A stretch of DNA of 64,000 nt, taken from the NCBI RefSeq assembly GCF_036227325.1, contig NZ_CP109467.1, positions 7,626,001 through 7,690,000 on the forward strand, written 5' to 3'. The translations under genes were made by a program, and so were the position numbers. The notes under the pieces are model-generated. The model was given only the letters and a program-made list of their open reading frames with translations, was not told the DNA's origin and searched no databases. Of this stretch, positions 62,859 through 64,000 are shown one piece after another; position 1 is the first letter of the stretch, and each line of letters begins with the position of its first letter. Origin of the DNA: Streptomyces sp. NBC_01465 (lineage in GTDB: Bacteria > Actinomycetota > Actinomycetes > Streptomycetales > Streptomycetaceae).

Positions 62859-63983
62859 ATGAGGGGCATGGGGAACACGGGACGCATGAGCCGGACGATT
62901 CGGACGATGACGCTGGGAGCGGGTGGTGCGGCGCTTGTCGCCGCCCTGGCAGCACCCGTGCAGGCGGCCGCGGAACCGGCGGGCAGCGGGCAGGCGGCTG
63001 GGCAGCTGCCCGGCTGGCAGCTCAAGGTCACCGGCACCGACGCACGCTTCCGCGGTCTGTCGGCGGTCAGCCGCGCCACCGCCTGGGTCGCCGGATCCAA
63101 GGGCACGGTGCTGCGCACCACCGACGGCGGTCGGAGCTGGAAGGACGTCTCGCCGCCGGGAGCGGCCGCCGAGGCGCTGGAGTTCAGGGACGTCGAGGCC
63201 TTCGACGCGCGGCGCGCGGTGGTCCTGGCGATCGGCGAGGGCGAGGCGTCGCGTGTGCTGCGTACCGAGGACGGCGGGGCGACCTGGACGGAGTCCTTCC
63301 GCAATACGGATGCCAAGGCGTTCTACGACTGCATCACCTTCTTCGATTCCCGCCACGGTCTGGCGATGAGCGACCCGGTGGACGGCAAGTACCGCATCCT
63401 GTCGACTTCGGACGGCGGCCGGAAGTGGAAGGTGCTGCCCAGCACGGGGATGCCGGCCGCGCTGCCGGGCGAGGCGGGATTCGCCGCGAGCGGTCAGTGC
63501 CTGGTGAGTTCGGGCCCGAGTGACGTCTGGCTGGCGACCGGCGGCGGTGCGACCGGCCGCGTCCTGCACTCCTCGGACCGCGGCCTCCACTGGACGGCCT
63601 CCGAGTCGACGATCCCGGCCGGCGACCCGGCGCGCGGTGTCTTCGGGCTCGCCTTCCGCGACCGTCACCATGGACTCGCGGTCGGCGGCGACTACCGGGC
63701 GGACCAGCCGTCCCCGCAGGCCGGCGCGGTGACCGGCGACGGGGGCCGGAGCTGGCGGCAGTCCGCGACCCCGCCGCCCGCCTACCGCTCGGGCGTCGCC
63801 TGGCTGCCGCACAGCCGCACGGTCGCGCTGGCCGTCGGCCCGACCGGCACCGACCTGACGGTGGACGGCGGCCGCACCTGGCGCACCGTCGACACAGGCT
63901 CGTACGACACCGTCGACTGCACGGCCGACTTCGGCTGCTGGGCATCGGGGGAGAAGGGGCGCGTGGCGCGGCTGGAGCCGTAG
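62859..63983 (+). CDS. secreted Ycf48/sialidase-like beta-propeller protein
   Basis: ATG 62859 gives 374 residues. TAGCTT eight bases upstream could make this a leaderless transcript, and ATG 62886 is the alternative. A signal peptide (MTLGAGGAALVAALAAPVQA) is followed by repeats with Asp-box-like motifs: TVLRTTDGGRSWKDV, RVLRTEDGGATWTES, RILSTSDGGRKWKV, RVLHSSDRGLHWTAS, AVTGDGGRSWRQS and DLTVDGGRTWRTV. This is the fold of photosystem II stability factor Ycf48 and of sialidases. The function in Streptomyces is unknown. The stop is 17 bases from the window end. Confidence 0.85.
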   Translation: MRGMGNTGRMSRTIRTMTLGAGGAALVAALAAPVQAAAEPAGSGQAAGQLPGWQLKVTGTDARFRGLSAVSRATAWVAGSKGTVLRTTDGGRSWKDVSPPGAAAEALEFRDVEAFDARRAVVLAIGEGEASRVLRTEDGGATWTESFRNTDAKAFYDCITFFDSRHGLAMSDPVDGKYRILSTSDGGRKWKVLPSTGMPAALPGEAGFAASGQCLVSSGPSDVWLATGGGATGRVLHSSDRGLHWTASESTIPAGDPARGVFGLAFRDRHHGLAVGGDYRADQPSPQAGAVTGDGGRSWRQSATPPPAYRSGVAWLPHSRTVALAVGPTGTDLTVDGGRTWRTVDTGSYDTVDCTADFGCWASGEKGRVARLEP

Positions 63984-64000
63984 CCGACACACCAAGTCAT

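Overview
The window is chromosomal DNA of a high-GC actinomycete, almost certainly a Streptomyces. The evidence is GC-rich codon use with many GTG and TTG starts, a WhiB-like protein, an SsgA-like protein, paired HTH-DUF5753/DUF397 genes with ATPase-like partners, a six-subunit Mce operon followed by Mce-associated membrane proteins, a two-domain laccase and a GPP34 protein. I see no insertion sequence, integrase, prophage or CRISPR array.

Left part (1-8.3 kb): a PucR-type regulator cut by the left edge; four secreted proteins of unknown function, one of which looks decayed, separated by strong hairpin terminators; a three-gene signalling module (DUF397, HTH-DUF5753, and a divergent RsbW-like ATPase); and a YbaK-type deacylase. 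Mce region (8.9-21.9 kb): one long operon with an MlaF-type ATPase, two MlaE/YrbE permeases, MceA-F, two repeated pairs of Mce-associated membrane proteins and a lytic transglycosylase. Most joints are 4-base stop/start overlaps. It should build an envelope-spanning lipid or sterol importer.

Metabolic part (21.9-37.9 kb): a secreted oxidation cluster (cupredoxin-OmpL47-DUF1080 protein, ThuA-sugar dehydrogenase fusion, laccase), an aldehyde dehydrogenase, an HhH-SNF2 helicase, a beta-propeller-like protein, a VOC protein, a WhiB-like protein, an alpha/alpha-toroid glycoside hydrolase-like protein and a GMC oxidoreductase. From 37.9 to 40 kb lies an OtrA/TetM-type ribosomal protection gene with a probable leader peptide and mutually exclusive hairpins.

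The most unusual stretch is 40.0-50.5 kb. Three tRNA or tRNA-like genes, two of them aberrant, are interleaved with a zinc-ribbon SDR lacking the catalytic tyrosine, a leucine-rich-repeat protein, a tandem-AAA MoxR-like ATPase, a DUF2201-type metallopeptidase-VWA protein and two divergent genes, one encoding a 1124-residue HEAT-like protein. This looks like one dedicated system, possibly RNA-linked, and is my main candidate for an undescribed one.

Right part (50.5-64 kb): a KDPG aldolase and a KDG kinase-like gene; a secreted lipase behind an array of GGTAAC boxes; a UvrA-like, DDAH and acyl-ACP desaturase series with a repeat operator before the desaturase; a second DUF397-like/HTH-DUF5753/ATPase-like module; an ABC-F ATPase with an attenuator-like leader; and GPP34, SsgA-like and Ycf48-like genes.
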